Of a DNA stretch of 64,000 nucleotides, positions 26,222-35,026 are shown in pieces (positions within the stretch are counted from its first letter, which is position 1; each line of letters opens with the position of its first letter). The notes below the pieces were generated by a model. That model was not told where the DNA came from. It saw only the letters and a program-made list of their open reading frames with translations, and did not search any database. The translations under genes were made by a program, and so were the position numbers. Origin of the DNA: Phycisphaerales bacterium (GTDB lineage: Bacteria; Planctomycetota; Phycisphaerae; Phycisphaerales; UBA1924); the NCBI GenBank assembly GCA_905339235.1, contig CAJPFG010000025.1, positions 90,315-154,314 of the forward strand, given 5' to 3'.

Positions 26222-27553
26222 ATGGGAGTCGGGCGATCTGAAGGCGAACGTGCGGGCAGCGGGTGGATCTTCTATCGCGGCCCGGTGCTGGTGGCCCTGA
26301 CCTACATCGCCATATCGGTCATGTACATCCTGGTGTCGGACCGCCTGGTGAGCGCGCTGGTCACCGACGCCGCGGCGGTGGAGCGGATCCAATCGGTCAA
26401 GGGCGTGGTGTTCGTCACCGTGACCGGGCTGCTGATCTGGTACATGGTGGCGCGGCTGGTTCGATCGCTGGCGATGGCCAACGCGCGCCTGGCGGAGCGG
26501 GAGCGGCGCGTGCGGGCCTTGCTGGACGGGGCGCCGGTGCCGGTGTGCGTGGTTCGCGACGGGGCCTTCGAGTACCTCAACGCCGACGCCGCGCGGTTGC
26601 TTGGTGACGCGGGCTTGCTCGAAAAGACGCCGCTGGAGGCCCGGGCGCTCCCGGAGTTTCGCGCGGGTGTGCGGGAGATGATCGCGCGGGTGGAACGGTC
26701 GGACGCCGGAGAGTGGGCACGCGATCTGCGGATGAACGGGCGCGACGGGCGGGAGTTCGACGCGGAGATCGCCGCGTGTCCCTTCGCCCTGGACCCGCAC
26801 GCGGTGCAGGTGGTGATCCTGGACGTGTCGGAGCAGAAGCAGATGGAGCGGGCGGTGCGGCAGGCCCAGAAAATGGAGGCGGTGGGAAGGCTGGCGGCGG
26901 GGGTGGCGCACGAGTTCAACAACTCGCTCACGGCGATCATGGGGCTGGCAAGCCTGGTCAAGGTCACGACCAGCCCGCAGGCGCAGTACCTGGCCCAGAT
27001 CGAGGAAGTGGCGGAGCAGGCGGCGGAACTCACCCGCAGCCTGCTCACGATGTCTCGCAACGGAACCTCGCACAAGCAGCGGGTGGCGCTGCGGGGCGTT
27101 CTGGAGGACGCAGCCCGGGTGATCGAGGCCGCGATGCCCGAGGGCGTCCGGTTTGCTTCGAGCCTCGAGGGCCTGGCCGACTCGCCGGTGTTTGCCGATG
27201 TGGGGCAACTGCGGCAGGCCCTGCTGAACCTGGCCCTGAACGCGCGCGACGCGATGCCCAAGGGGGGCACGCTCTCGCTGCGGGCGTGGACACGTGCGAC
27301 CCGCGACGGGCGGGAGGAGGCGGTGGTCGAAGTTCGCGATACGGGCATGGGAATTCCCGCCGAGGTGCGGGAGCAACTCTTCACGCCGTTCTTCACCACC
27401 AAGGAGAACGGCAAGGGCACCGGGCTGGGGCTGGCGGTGACGCGCGGGATCGTCGAGGACCACGGCGGGCGGATCGAGGTGGAGAGCGAAGTTGGGAAGG
27501 GCAGTGTGTTCCGCGTAATCCTCAGCGTGGAGCGGGAACGGGTGGCAACGTAA
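26222..27553 (+). CDS. Membrane sensor histidine kinase with PAS domain
   Basis: A 443-residue kinase. Two membrane helices (about 20-43 and 58-78) enclose a very short loop. A PAS-like domain (about 95-205) follows, then the phospho-acceptor His in 'VAHEFNNSLTAIMG'. The ATPase boxes are 'LNLALNARDAM' (N box), 'VRDTGMGIP' (G1), 'LFTPFFTTKENGKGTGLGL' (F/G2) and 'HGGRIEVES'. The HEFNN motif marks the NtrB/TodS-like class. The ATG at 26222 has GGGAG at about 10 bp and TACACT further upstream. No response regulator is adjacent; the lone receiver at 401-808 is one possible partner. Confidence 0.9.
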   Translation: MGVGRSEGERAGSGWIFYRGPVLVALTYIAISVMYILVSDRLVSALVTDAAAVERIQSVKGVVFVTVTGLLIWYMVARLVRSLAMANARLAERERRVRALLDGAPVPVCVVRDGAFEYLNADAARLLGDAGLLEKTPLEARALPEFRAGVREMIARVERSDAGEWARDLRMNGRDGREFDAEIAACPFALDPHAVQVVILDVSEQKQMERAVRQAQKMEAVGRLAAGVAHEFNNSLTAIMGLASLVKVTTSPQAQYLAQIEEVAEQAAELTRSLLTMSRNGTSHKQRVALRGVLEDAARVIEAAMPEGVRFASSLEGLADSPVFADVGQLRQALLNLALNARDAMPKGGTLSLRAWTRATRDGREEAVVEVRDTGMGIPAEVREQLFTPFFTTKENGKGTGLGLAVTRGIVEDHGGRIEVESEVGKGSVFRVILSVERERVAT

Positions 27554-27734
27554 CTGTCTGTAAAATAATGACTTAGCGTCGATTTCCTGAAGACAGTGGC
27601 GACGCGGTCATTTACGGACAATAATAACCTGTATTACCGGACGCGCTGGGATGCGCCCGGAGGAGCCGCGGCCGCAGCATCGGAACGTCTCGGCCGCACA
27701 CGCGCCGGGCGAGAGCCCGGGGGGAGGAAGAATC
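27554..27734. other. AT-rich intergenic segment with nested inverted repeats
   Basis: ACTGTCT (27553-27559) pairs with AGACAGT (27591-27597). GTCTGTAAA-ATAA-TGAC (27556-27572) pairs imperfectly with GTCATTTACGGAC (27607-27619). The segment is unusually AT-rich for this genome. It may hold a terminator for the kinase gene and the promoter of the next gene. Confidence 0.4.
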
Positions 27735-29717
27735 ATGATTCGCGCATTCGCAGGCGCATGCCTCGCGGTGGCAGCATTGACCGCCACCGCGCTGGGACAG
27801 TCGAGAACGTACACGACGGACGCGGATTTCGATCTCGGCACCATCGTCAACCTGAATCACAATCCGCCGTTCAACAACCAACTCCAACTGAACCCCACCG
27901 CCGAGCCGTTCCCCTTCATCAGCGTCGCGTGCTCGGGGCGCGGAACCATCGTCCGCCTCGAGACAAACACGGGCCAGGTGCTGGGCGAGTATCTCTCCAG
28001 CCCCGACGGGATGGCGAGGAACCCCTCGCGAACCACCGTGGACCTGTACGGGAACGTCTGGTGCGGCAACCGCGACGAGAACGGCGCCGACGGCATGACC
28101 GGCTCGGCCATCAAGATCGGAATTATCATCGGGGGCGTGCGGGGGAACAAACTGCCCTCGGGCGAGTTTGTTCCGGACCTCAACGGCGAGTACCTGCAGC
28201 CCCCGTTCGCGTACAGCACGTGCGTGGACCGCGACGGCGACGGACTGATCCGAACCTCCAAGGGGCTAGGGAACACCCTCGCCTGGAGCAACGCCGGCGG
28301 GGCCGACAGCAACGGCGGGGTGAGCACCGCCGAGGACGAGGCCATCATCGTGTACGCGCGCACCCCCGGCGCTCCGGGTGTGCGGCACGTCTCGGTGGAC
28401 CGCGACAACAACGTCTGGATCGGCGGGTTCCGCGACTACGTCCCGCGATCCTTCGTGAAGGTCAACGGCGACACCGGCACGGTGATGACCAGTTTCAACG
28501 CCGCGGCCCGGTTCGGGTGCGGCGGCTACGGCGGCTTCGTCGACCGCAACGGCATCCTCTGGTCGGCCTCGCTGAACCAGTTCGCGCTGTTGCGCTACGA
28601 CCCGGCGACGGACACGGGCGCGGCCATCGGGCTGGGGCGCCAGACCTACGGCCTGGGCGCCGACAGCGACGGCAACGTCTGGAACAGCAACTGGGAATGG
28701 AACACCGTTACGAAACTCGACGCGGCGGGGGTGGTGTATCCCGGGTTCCCGGTCGGGCTGAGCGCCTCGGGCGGGCGGGGCGTGGTGAGCACGCCTCTGG
28801 ATAACAACGTGTGGATCGCGTGCAGCCACAGCAACTTGGTGGACCGCTTCGCCAGCGACGGCACGCTGCTCAAGCAGATCGGCGTGGGGGCCCACCCCAC
28901 CGGCGTGGCCGTGGATCGCGCGGGCAAGGTGTGGGTCACGAACTACAACTCGAGCGACGTGATGCGGATTGACCCCGCCGCGGGCCCCGACGGCCTGGGC
29001 GCGGTGGACCTCGTCGTGCCGCTCGGAGGCAACGCGTACCCGTACAACTACTCCGACATGACCGGCGTGATCGCCGTGGGCATCACCAGCCAGCAGGGCT
29101 CCTGGGATGTCGTGTTCGACTCCCAGGTCCCCGCCCTGGACTGGGGCAAGGTCACCTGGGATGGCGCCACTCCGGCGGGAACGGCGATCACCGTCGGCGT
29201 CCGCGCGGCCGACACCGTCGCCGGGCTCACCGGCGTTCCCTTCACATTCATCACCAAGGACGACCCCTTCAACGGCACAGGCGTGAACGGCCGCTACATC
29301 GAACTCCGCACGACCCTGTCGCGAGAGGCGGGCGTGACGGAGACTCCGGTGCTGTACGAACTGTCGGTGCAGGCGCCGCTGGACGCGGAACTTGACATCT
29401 CGCCCGGGCTCTCCGCGAACAAGGTCGTGCTGGGCAAGCCGTACACCGTGTACGCCGTGCTGTTCGGTAGCGCGCAGGTGGACGTGCGGTCGATCATTCC
29501 GGGCTCGGTGCGATTCGGCGCCTCGGGGACCGAAGCGGCCCCCGTCCGGCAGGGGATCGCGATCGACTTCGACCGCGATGGTTTCGAGGATGTGCTCTAC
29601 GGCTTCCGCACGACGCAGTGCGGGCTGACGACCGGAACGGGGATCGCCTGGCTGCGGGCATCGCTCACCGGCGACATCCGCGTGCAGGCGTGGGACAACG
29701 TGTTGGTGGTCCCGTAA
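27735..29717 (+). CDS. Secreted NHL/Vgb-like beta-propeller protein
   Basis: A 660-residue exported protein (signal 'MIRAFAGACLAVAALTATAL'), with GGAGG about 7 bp before the ATG. Repeats with the pattern 'VDRDNNVWIGGF', 'ADSDGNVWNSNW' and 'VDRAGKVWVTNYNSSDVMRID' are six- or seven-bladed propeller units of the virginiamycin-B-lyase/NHL type. The C-terminal about 200 residues are beta-rich ('TTLSREAGVTETPVLYELSV'). There is no dockerin or PEP-CTERM tail on this protein, but the next gene, 18 bp downstream, has one. Ligand unknown. Confidence 0.8.
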   Translation: MIRAFAGACLAVAALTATALGQSRTYTTDADFDLGTIVNLNHNPPFNNQLQLNPTAEPFPFISVACSGRGTIVRLETNTGQVLGEYLSSPDGMARNPSRTTVDLYGNVWCGNRDENGADGMTGSAIKIGIIIGGVRGNKLPSGEFVPDLNGEYLQPPFAYSTCVDRDGDGLIRTSKGLGNTLAWSNAGGADSNGGVSTAEDEAIIVYARTPGAPGVRHVSVDRDNNVWIGGFRDYVPRSFVKVNGDTGTVMTSFNAAARFGCGGYGGFVDRNGILWSASLNQFALLRYDPATDTGAAIGLGRQTYGLGADSDGNVWNSNWEWNTVTKLDAAGVVYPGFPVGLSASGGRGVVSTPLDNNVWIACSHSNLVDRFASDGTLLKQIGVGAHPTGVAVDRAGKVWVTNYNSSDVMRIDPAAGPDGLGAVDLVVPLGGNAYPYNYSDMTGVIAVGITSQQGSWDVVFDSQVPALDWGKVTWDGATPAGTAITVGVRAADTVAGLTGVPFTFITKDDPFNGTGVNGRYIELRTTLSREAGVTETPVLYELSVQAPLDAELDISPGLSANKVVLGKPYTVYAVLFGSAQVDVRSIIPGSVRFGASGTEAAPVRQGIAIDFDRDGFEDVLYGFRTTQCGLTTGTGIAWLRASLTGDIRVQAWDNVLVVP

Positions 29718-29735
29718 GGGAGAGGAGGATCAGAT

Positions 29736-30383
29736 ATGAATACGAAGCGATGGCTGGTGGGCGGCGCGGCGGGCGTGATGCTGGCCGTGGCGTCGGCGCC
29801 GGCTGATCAGATCGTCAACGGCGGTTTCGAGTCGGGCGGGTTCAACGGGTGGACGTACAGCGGCAACCCCGCCTCATCGGTGATGCCGGGCGTCCTGGCG
29901 CGGGACCCGCTCCATGGCGGGACACAGGCGCCGCTGGACGGCGAGTGGGACCCCGCCGAGGGCGTGCTGTTCGCCGCGCTCTGGAGCACCGACAGCCAGG
30001 GCGGCGGCGGGGCGACGCTGTCCACGCAGTTCTCGGCGCTCGCGGGACAGGCTCTCGAGTTTGACTACTTCTTCGACTACGGAGACTTCAATCCGTACTT
30101 CGACTGGGCGCGGGGCGATCTGACCGGGCCCGGCGGACTCACGGCGCTGTTCGCGCACAACACCAGTGACTCGAACCGCCTGGCGGACGACGCCAACGTG
30201 GATTGGACGCACATCGTGCTGGTGCTCCCGGCGGACGGCGTCTACACGCTCACGTTCGCCACCGACGACGCCGACGGCACCTTCGAGTCGATCCTGGGCA
30301 TCGACGGCGTGTTCGTCACACCGTCACCGGCGGGCGCGATGGTCTTCGCCGCCGGCGCGCTGATACTGCGACGCCGCCGCTGA
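29736..30383 (+). CDS. Secreted protein with PEP-CTERM-like tail
   Basis: A 215-residue exported protein. A strong GGAGG-containing leader precedes the ATG, and the signal peptide is 'MNTKRWLVGGAAGVMLAVAS'. The body begins 'QIVNGGFESGGFNGWTYSG', the familiar start of lectin-like PEP-CTERM proteins. The C-terminus 'SPAGAMVFAAGALILRRRR' is a short tripartite sorting tail (small residues, hydrophobic stretch, Arg cluster) of the kind removed by exosortase- or rhomboid-type systems. It lies 18 bp after the propeller gene, in one operon closed by a strong terminator. Confidence 0.85.
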   Translation: MNTKRWLVGGAAGVMLAVASAPADQIVNGGFESGGFNGWTYSGNPASSVMPGVLARDPLHGGTQAPLDGEWDPAEGVLFAALWSTDSQGGGGATLSTQFSALAGQALEFDYFFDYGDFNPYFDWARGDLTGPGGLTALFAHNTSDSNRLADDANVDWTHIVLVLPADGVYTLTFATDDADGTFESILGIDGVFVTPSPAGAMVFAAGALILRRRR

Positions 30384-30406
30384 CGGCTCGATAGTTTGAT
30401 CCCATT

Positions 30407-30442
30407 CACGAAGGGGCGCGATCGCGCCTCTTCGTGCGTTTT
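30407..30442 (+). terminator. Strong intrinsic terminator
   Basis: CACGAAGGGGCGCGAT / ATCGCGCCTCTTCGTG, a near-perfect long stem with one G-T wobble, followed by GCGTTTT. It closes the propeller/PEP-CTERM operon 24 bp after its stop. Confidence 0.9.
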
Positions 30443-30608
30443 GACGCCCGCGCTGGTGCGCACGCGATACGTCGCCCCGACGCGCCCGTATGAGCCATTC
30501 TTCATTCTCTACTTCTCATCGCAATCGTCGCATGGCGATGCGAACCACCGCGGACCAACTCTCGTATCGATGGGTGATGGATGTGGTCCCTGAAAAGGAG
30601 AACACCCC

Positions 30609-30830
30609 ATGAGACTCAAAGCGAATGGCGAGCGTCGGGCGCACGGAATCAGGAGCGGCATCCTGATAATGAGCGCGGCCGCGATCGTCGGACTGCCGAT
30701 TTCCTTGGCGGCCTGCAGCAAGACCGAGAGTCACACGAAGGAAAAAACGGTAACGACCAGAGAATCGCCGACCGAGACCAAGAAAACTACCGAGACTACC
30801 GAAAAGAAGGTCGAGACAACGCCGAAGTAG
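30609..30830 (+). CDS. Small Thr/Glu/Lys-rich lipoprotein
   Basis: A 73-residue peptide with a signal sequence ('LIMSAAAIVGLPISLAAC') ending in a lipobox LAAC, so it is probably lipid-anchored. The mature part is almost only Thr, Glu, Lys and Ser ('TVTTRESPTETKKTTETTEK') and is likely extended. AAGGAG lies about 7 bp before the ATG. Function unknown; it could be a spacer or envelope-stress peptide. It is the first of two tiny lipoprotein genes, separated by a long inverted repeat. Confidence 0.75.
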   Translation: MRLKANGERRAHGIRSGILIMSAAAIVGLPISLAACSKTESHTKEKTVTTRESPTETKKTTETTEKKVETTPK

Positions 30831-31153
30831 AAGCGCCGAGCGGGCGAACGAAGGCCGCGAAGAGCGCGAAGGACTGGGGCATCCGGGTACCGGCCTGAAG
30901 AAGACCGGAACAACTGGAAGGCTCATAAGACCTTCGCGCTCCCCGCGGCCTTCTCCATGCGCGGGGGCGATCGAACGCGTGCAACTGCGTGAATCCAGAC
31001 TCATCGGTGAACCCCGGTGCGCGGGCTGCGAAAATGCAGTTGGAGCGATGCGGAGAACGCGTGACCGGGGCGCTCGCCATGCCCGGCGCAAGGCCGCCGG
31101 GCGAGCCCCGCCCGAACACGCGTCCCCTCATTTCTGCCACAAGGAGACTTGCC
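30831..31153. other. 323-bp gap between two lipoprotein genes
   Basis: It contains the long inverted repeat at 30850-30953 and, in its last 13 bp, the AAGGAG ribosome site of the next gene. I see no further gene in it. Confidence 0.5.
30850..30953. repeat. 23-bp inverted repeat (long hairpin)
   Basis: The arms at 30850-30872 and 30931-30953 match at 21 of 23 positions, the two mismatches being adjacent. The 58-bp loop holds the smaller dyad CCGGTACCGG with one extra G. The left arm begins GAAGGCCGCG, 20 bp after the lipoprotein stop. As RNA it could block decay, terminate transcription or be a separate RNA. No T tract follows, so a simple terminator is unlikely. Confidence 0.6.
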
Positions 31154-31333
31154 ATGCGGACCATTGCGACTTGCCTGTCCCTGCTCGTCCTGGCGCTGTG
31201 CTTCGGCGGCTGCGCCGCCCACCGCGACCGTCAGGTCCATCGCGCGTCCATGACGCTCCTGGAGAACTTCCCCGCGATCGACTCGGACAACAACGGGCAA
31301 CTCAGCAAGGAAGAACTCAACGCGGCGCGGTGA
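31154..31333 (+). CDS. Mini EF-hand lipoprotein, 59 aa
   Basis: A 59-residue lipoprotein precursor: signal 'MRTIATCLSLLVLALCFGG' ending with a lipobox at Cys (GGC), about 20 residues of linker, then one EF-hand-like loop 'DSDNNGQLSKEE' near the C-terminus. AAGGAG lies 7 bp before the ATG. A single calcium loop on a lipid anchor is unusual; EF-hands normally pair, so it may dimerise or bind another protein. It converges on nuoF with 18 bp between the stops. Confidence 0.75.
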   Translation: MRTIATCLSLLVLALCFGGCAAHRDRQVHRASMTLLENFPAIDSDNNGQLSKEELNAAR

Positions 31334-31351
31334 CCGGAGATGAGGTCGGGA

Positions 31352-32842
31352 TCAGCCCGCCGCGACAGCCGCGACCGGCTTGGCGCTCGCCCCCACGCTC
31401 ACCTTCACCGCCACAAAGGTCGGCTTCACGCGCCGCTCGAACTCGCTCCAGTATTTGTTCATGATGGTGCGGACGGCCCAGTTGTTGCCGTCCGCCAGGC
31501 CGCAGATGGTCGTGCCGGGCATGCTCCCCATGCTCGTGGCGATCTCCAGGGCCAGGTCCAGGTCCTTGGTCTTCGCCCCGCCCTGCTCGATGCGCTGCAT
31601 CAACTGATACAGCCAGCCCGACCCCTCCCGGCAGGGCGTGCACTGGCCGCAACTCTCGTGCTTGAAGAACCGGGCGATGTTCCGCGCCACCGCCACCATG
31701 TCCGTGTCCTCGTCGAACACCGTGGGGCAGGCCGTGCCCAGCCCCAGCACGTTGTACCGGCGGCCGATGTCGAAGTCCATCTCGGCGTCGTACTGGTCGG
31801 GGCCCAGGATGCCCATCGAGATGCCCCCGGCGATGGCGCCCTTGAACTTCTTCCCGTTCCGGATGCCCCCGCAGAGTTCCTCGACCAGCACGCGCAGGGG
31901 GATGCCCAGTTCGCACTCATAGACGCCCGGGCGGTTCACGTGCCCGCTCACGCCCATCAGTTTGGTGCCGTGGCTCGGAGGGTTGTTCCCGCCCAGCGCG
32001 CTCACCACGCCCTGTTTGGTGAACCACTCCCCGCCGAACTCGACGATGCTCGGCAGGTGCGCCAGCGTCTCGACGTTGTTGATGATCGTCGGCTTGCCGA
32101 ACAGCCCCTTCACCGCCGGGAACGGGGGCTTGATCCGCGGCCAGCCGCGCTTGCCCTCGAGGGCCTCCAGCAGGCCCGTCTCTTCGCCGCAGATATACGC
32201 GCCCGCGCCGCGATGGACATAGCAGTCCACCGCGAACGTTCCGCCCCGCGCCGTGCTCGCGCCGTTCATCAGGCCCTTGGGGCCGAAGATGCCCTGCTGG
32301 TACGCCTCCGCGATGGCCTTCTCCAGCACGTGGGCCTGGTGGTGATACTCGCCGCGGATGAAGATGTACGCCGTCTTGATGCGGCAGGCGTAGCAGGCGA
32401 TGGCGATCCCCTCGAGAACGAGGTGCGGATCAAAGTCCATCAGCAACCGGTCCTTGAAGGTGCCGGGTTCGGACTCGTCGGCGTTCACCGCCAGGTACCG
32501 CTGCCCGGGGTCTTGCTCGGAACCGTCCGGATTGGCCGCGAGTTTGGGGAGGAACGTCCACTTGAGCCCGCAGGGGAACCCCGCGCCGCCGCGTCCGCGG
32601 AGGACGGACTTCTTGACTTCCTCGGTTACCGCATCGGGCTTGAGCGTCAGGGCCTTCCGCAGCCCGGCGTAGCCGCCGGTCTTGACGTACTCGTCGTAGG
32701 AAACAATGTGGCGGCCCTTTGGGTCGGCGTACGGCCACGACGGGATGCGCTTGGTAAGCGCAGGCCCGCCCAGGGCTTCGAGATGCGGGTTGACCTTGCC
32801 GGAGGGCTTCTGGGTAGTCAGGCCTTGAGGGTGGAGAGGCAT
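31352..32842 (-). CDS. nuoF: NADH-quinone oxidoreductase subunit NuoF-like
   Basis: A 496-residue flavoprotein of complex I (NADH:quinone reductase), carrying the NADH and FMN sites and cluster N3. The FMN/NADH region 'RGRGGAGFPCGLKW' is at about 82-95, 'NADESEPGTFKDR' follows, and 'GAGAYICGEETGLLEALEG' is at about 212-230. The N3 ligands are C398, C401, C404 ('ESCGQCTPCREG') and C447 ('TTICGLAD'). The C-terminus is Ala/Val-rich. No nuoE, nuoG or other complex I gene is adjacent in the window, so it is isolated here; it might serve a NAD-linked hydrogenase or formate dehydrogenase instead. Confidence 0.88.
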   Translation of the reverse strand: MPLHPQGLTTQKPSGKVNPHLEALGGPALTKRIPSWPYADPKGRHIVSYDEYVKTGGYAGLRKALTLKPDAVTEEVKKSVLRGRGGAGFPCGLKWTFLPKLAANPDGSEQDPGQRYLAVNADESEPGTFKDRLLMDFDPHLVLEGIAIACYACRIKTAYIFIRGEYHHQAHVLEKAIAEAYQQGIFGPKGLMNGASTARGGTFAVDCYVHRGAGAYICGEETGLLEALEGKRGWPRIKPPFPAVKGLFGKPTIINNVETLAHLPSIVEFGGEWFTKQGVVSALGGNNPPSHGTKLMGVSGHVNRPGVYECELGIPLRVLVEELCGGIRNGKKFKGAIAGGISMGILGPDQYDAEMDFDIGRRYNVLGLGTACPTVFDEDTDMVAVARNIARFFKHESCGQCTPCREGSGWLYQLMQRIEQGGAKTKDLDLALEIATSMGSMPGTTICGLADGNNWAVRTIMNKYWSEFERRVKPTFVAVKVSVGASAKPVAAVAAG

Positions 32843-32917
32843 GGGACGAAAGGGTAGGGACCGGACGGCCGGTTGGCGAAGATCGACCGGCCGGGGAAGT
32901 TCATGGCGCGTGGGCGA

Positions 32918-35026
32918 CTACGGCAGCGGGCTGGTAATCGTGTACGCCACCCGCACCTTGAACACGCGGATGTTCGTACCGGCCGCGGCGTCCCACTGGA
33001 CCCGCAGGTACTGCGTCCGCAGCGACGTGTTGGCGCTGTAGGTGGGCAACAGGAGCACGTCGCGCACCGTTCCCGCCGCCCCGGTCGAAAACGACGACCC
33101 CCCGGTCACCGCGTTGTCCGTGAACCCGTCCGCGTACGAGTAGATCGCGCAGAACATGTCGCGGGCGGCGTCGTTGTCGTAGATCTTGAACCGGATCTCC
33201 GTGACCGCCGCGCCATCCGGCAGATCCAGCCCGGCGGTGAACGCGGCCGTTCCCGCGCCCGAAGCCTCCAGGTGGGAGTTTGTCCCGCCCGAGTTGTACG
33301 CGATCGTCGAGTTCACGGGCCGGAACTCGTGGCAGGAGATCTCCTTGTACCGCGTGACGCCCGGTGACAGCACGAGACTCCCGGCCGTGACGGCGCCCGC
33401 CGTCGTCACGGAGTTGGCCATCAGCCCGCCCGATGAGGTGACTCTCGCCACCGGGCCGCCGCCCACGTTCCAGCGCTGCAGGTCGGCGGTGGTGCCGCTC
33501 GGGCTGGTGGTCGTCAGCGGCACGACCGTCGTCGAAGACACGGTGACGGTGGTCATGTCGAAGAACGAAGTCGCCGCGGAGAAGGCGTTGAGCCCGGAAA
33601 AGACGTTGTTCTGCGCCTGGCCCGCGGCGTTCAGATTGATCAGCGCGGCGGGAGCGCTGGTCGCGCCGGTGCCGCCCAGCGAGACCGGCACCGGCCCCGC
33701 GAGGTCCGTGGGCGCGTGCGTGTGCGGCATGTCGGCGGTGGAGAAAGTCCTGGGCTGCCACTGCGCGACGTCGCCGTTGTACCAGAGCACCTGGTCGGGC
33801 GATGGGGCGGTGGAGGACAGGGACCGGCCGTACAGCCTCGTGACCGTCGTGGAGCCCGAAGCGCCAACCACATCGCCGGCGATCGAGAGTTGGCCGGGTC
33901 CCCACGAACCCGCGAGCCACACCAGGGCGTCTCCGTTGTTCGGCGCAAACCCGAGCACCGATCGCCCCTGAATCCGCTGAACGACCGCGTTGTTCGCCGC
34001 TCCAAGCACGTCCCCGCCCATCATGGGCGAGCCGGGGGACCACGAGGCGCCGTTCCAGACCAGCGCATCGAAGACCGCGGGCGCGCCCATGCTCAGCGTC
34101 TGCCCCTGCAGGCTCGAGACGGTGTTCGAGCCGCCCGGCCCATTGACGTCGCCCGCGAGGTTGGGCAGGTCGGAGGTCTGGAGCGGTCCGACGGTGATCG
34201 CCCCTCCGGGGCTGATCTGCTTGAGCACGCGACCGGCGCCCCCGGTGGCGGAAAGGTCGGCGCCCGTCCCGCCGCGCGAGACTGAGATCGCCGTGCCATT
34301 CCAGACGCCCGACCCGATGGTGCCCGTGGCGGTGATGGCCGAGAGATTGCCGGTCGTGATGACGGTGCCGGAGGCGTCGGGAAACAGGATCGAGCGCGAG
34401 GCCGTCGCCGCCGACGCGTCGATCTGCGTCGAGAACGTGTTCGCCGCGTTGCGCAGCAGGAACGACCCGTTCGAGAACGTCTGGGCCGCGGCGAAGGTCT
34501 GCGGCGCGTTGGTGCGAGCCACATTCGCGCCCAGCCGTCCGTCCGCCAGCGTGCCGGTCGCGAGGTTGGACGCGTCCAGGTAGAACGTCCACGGGTAGTC
34601 GCCGAGCCGATCCGCCGTGTACGCCAGCCCGGAAAACCGGGAAAGCACCGCGTACGGAGTCGCGGTCAGTTCCTGCCGCGGCAACAGCGTGGTGTACCCG
34701 GTCGAGTCCGAGCACGCTCCGACGGCGCCCGGGCGCACGTCAATCTCCAGGAACCGCTTGTTCCCGTCGTACGCATTGATGAACTCCAGCGCCACCACGA
34801 ACAATCCGCCCGTCACCGTCACATCGTCGGCGCACAGAACCGTCCCGACCTGGGAGCCGCCCGTCGCCGCGTCATAGAGCCGGAACCGGAAGTCGTGCGC
34901 GCCCGACACCGGCGCGCCCGACGAGTCCAGACGGCCCTGGTAGGTAAACGTGAAATCGAAGCCGGTCTGCGCCTCCGCCGAGACGGACGCCATCGCGCAC
35001 AGCACCGCCACCCACCACCTGAACAT
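32918..35026 (-). CDS. Tail-fibre-like secreted repeat protein
   Basis: A 702-residue exported protein (signal 'MFRWWVAVLCAMASVSAEA'), with GGGAGG 6 bp upstream. The N-terminus 'FTYQGRLDSSGAPVSGAHDF' is a beta-sandwich seen in many secreted planctomycete proteins. The middle repeats motifs such as 'VSRGGTGADLSATGGAG' and 'SLGGTGATSAPAALINLNAA', the Gly-Gly-Thr-Gly module of phage tail-fibre shafts. The C-terminal about 140 residues are a globular beta domain. It could be a trimeric adhesin or fibre. There is no dockerin or sorting tail and no phage gene nearby. Confidence 0.75.
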   Translation of the reverse strand: MFRWWVAVLCAMASVSAEAQTGFDFTFTYQGRLDSSGAPVSGAHDFRFRLYDAATGGSQVGTVLCADDVTVTGGLFVVALEFINAYDGNKRFLEIDVRPGAVGACSDSTGYTTLLPRQELTATPYAVLSRFSGLAYTADRLGDYPWTFYLDASNLATGTLADGRLGANVARTNAPQTFAAAQTFSNGSFLLRNAANTFSTQIDASAATASRSILFPDASGTVITTGNLSAITATGTIGSGVWNGTAISVSRGGTGADLSATGGAGRVLKQISPGGAITVGPLQTSDLPNLAGDVNGPGGSNTVSSLQGQTLSMGAPAVFDALVWNGASWSPGSPMMGGDVLGAANNAVVQRIQGRSVLGFAPNNGDALVWLAGSWGPGQLSIAGDVVGASGSTTVTRLYGRSLSSTAPSPDQVLWYNGDVAQWQPRTFSTADMPHTHAPTDLAGPVPVSLGGTGATSAPAALINLNAAGQAQNNVFSGLNAFSAATSFFDMTTVTVSSTTVVPLTTTSPSGTTADLQRWNVGGGPVARVTSSGGLMANSVTTAGAVTAGSLVLSPGVTRYKEISCHEFRPVNSTIAYNSGGTNSHLEASGAGTAAFTAGLDLPDGAAVTEIRFKIYDNDAARDMFCAIYSYADGFTDNAVTGGSSFSTGAAGTVRDVLLLPTYSANTSLRTQYLRVQWDAAAGTNIRVFKVRVAYTITSPLP

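Noticed and set aside
25010..27463. 817-codon minus-strand frame
   Set aside because: Antisense to the M48 protease and histidine kinase genes; no motif or start signal.
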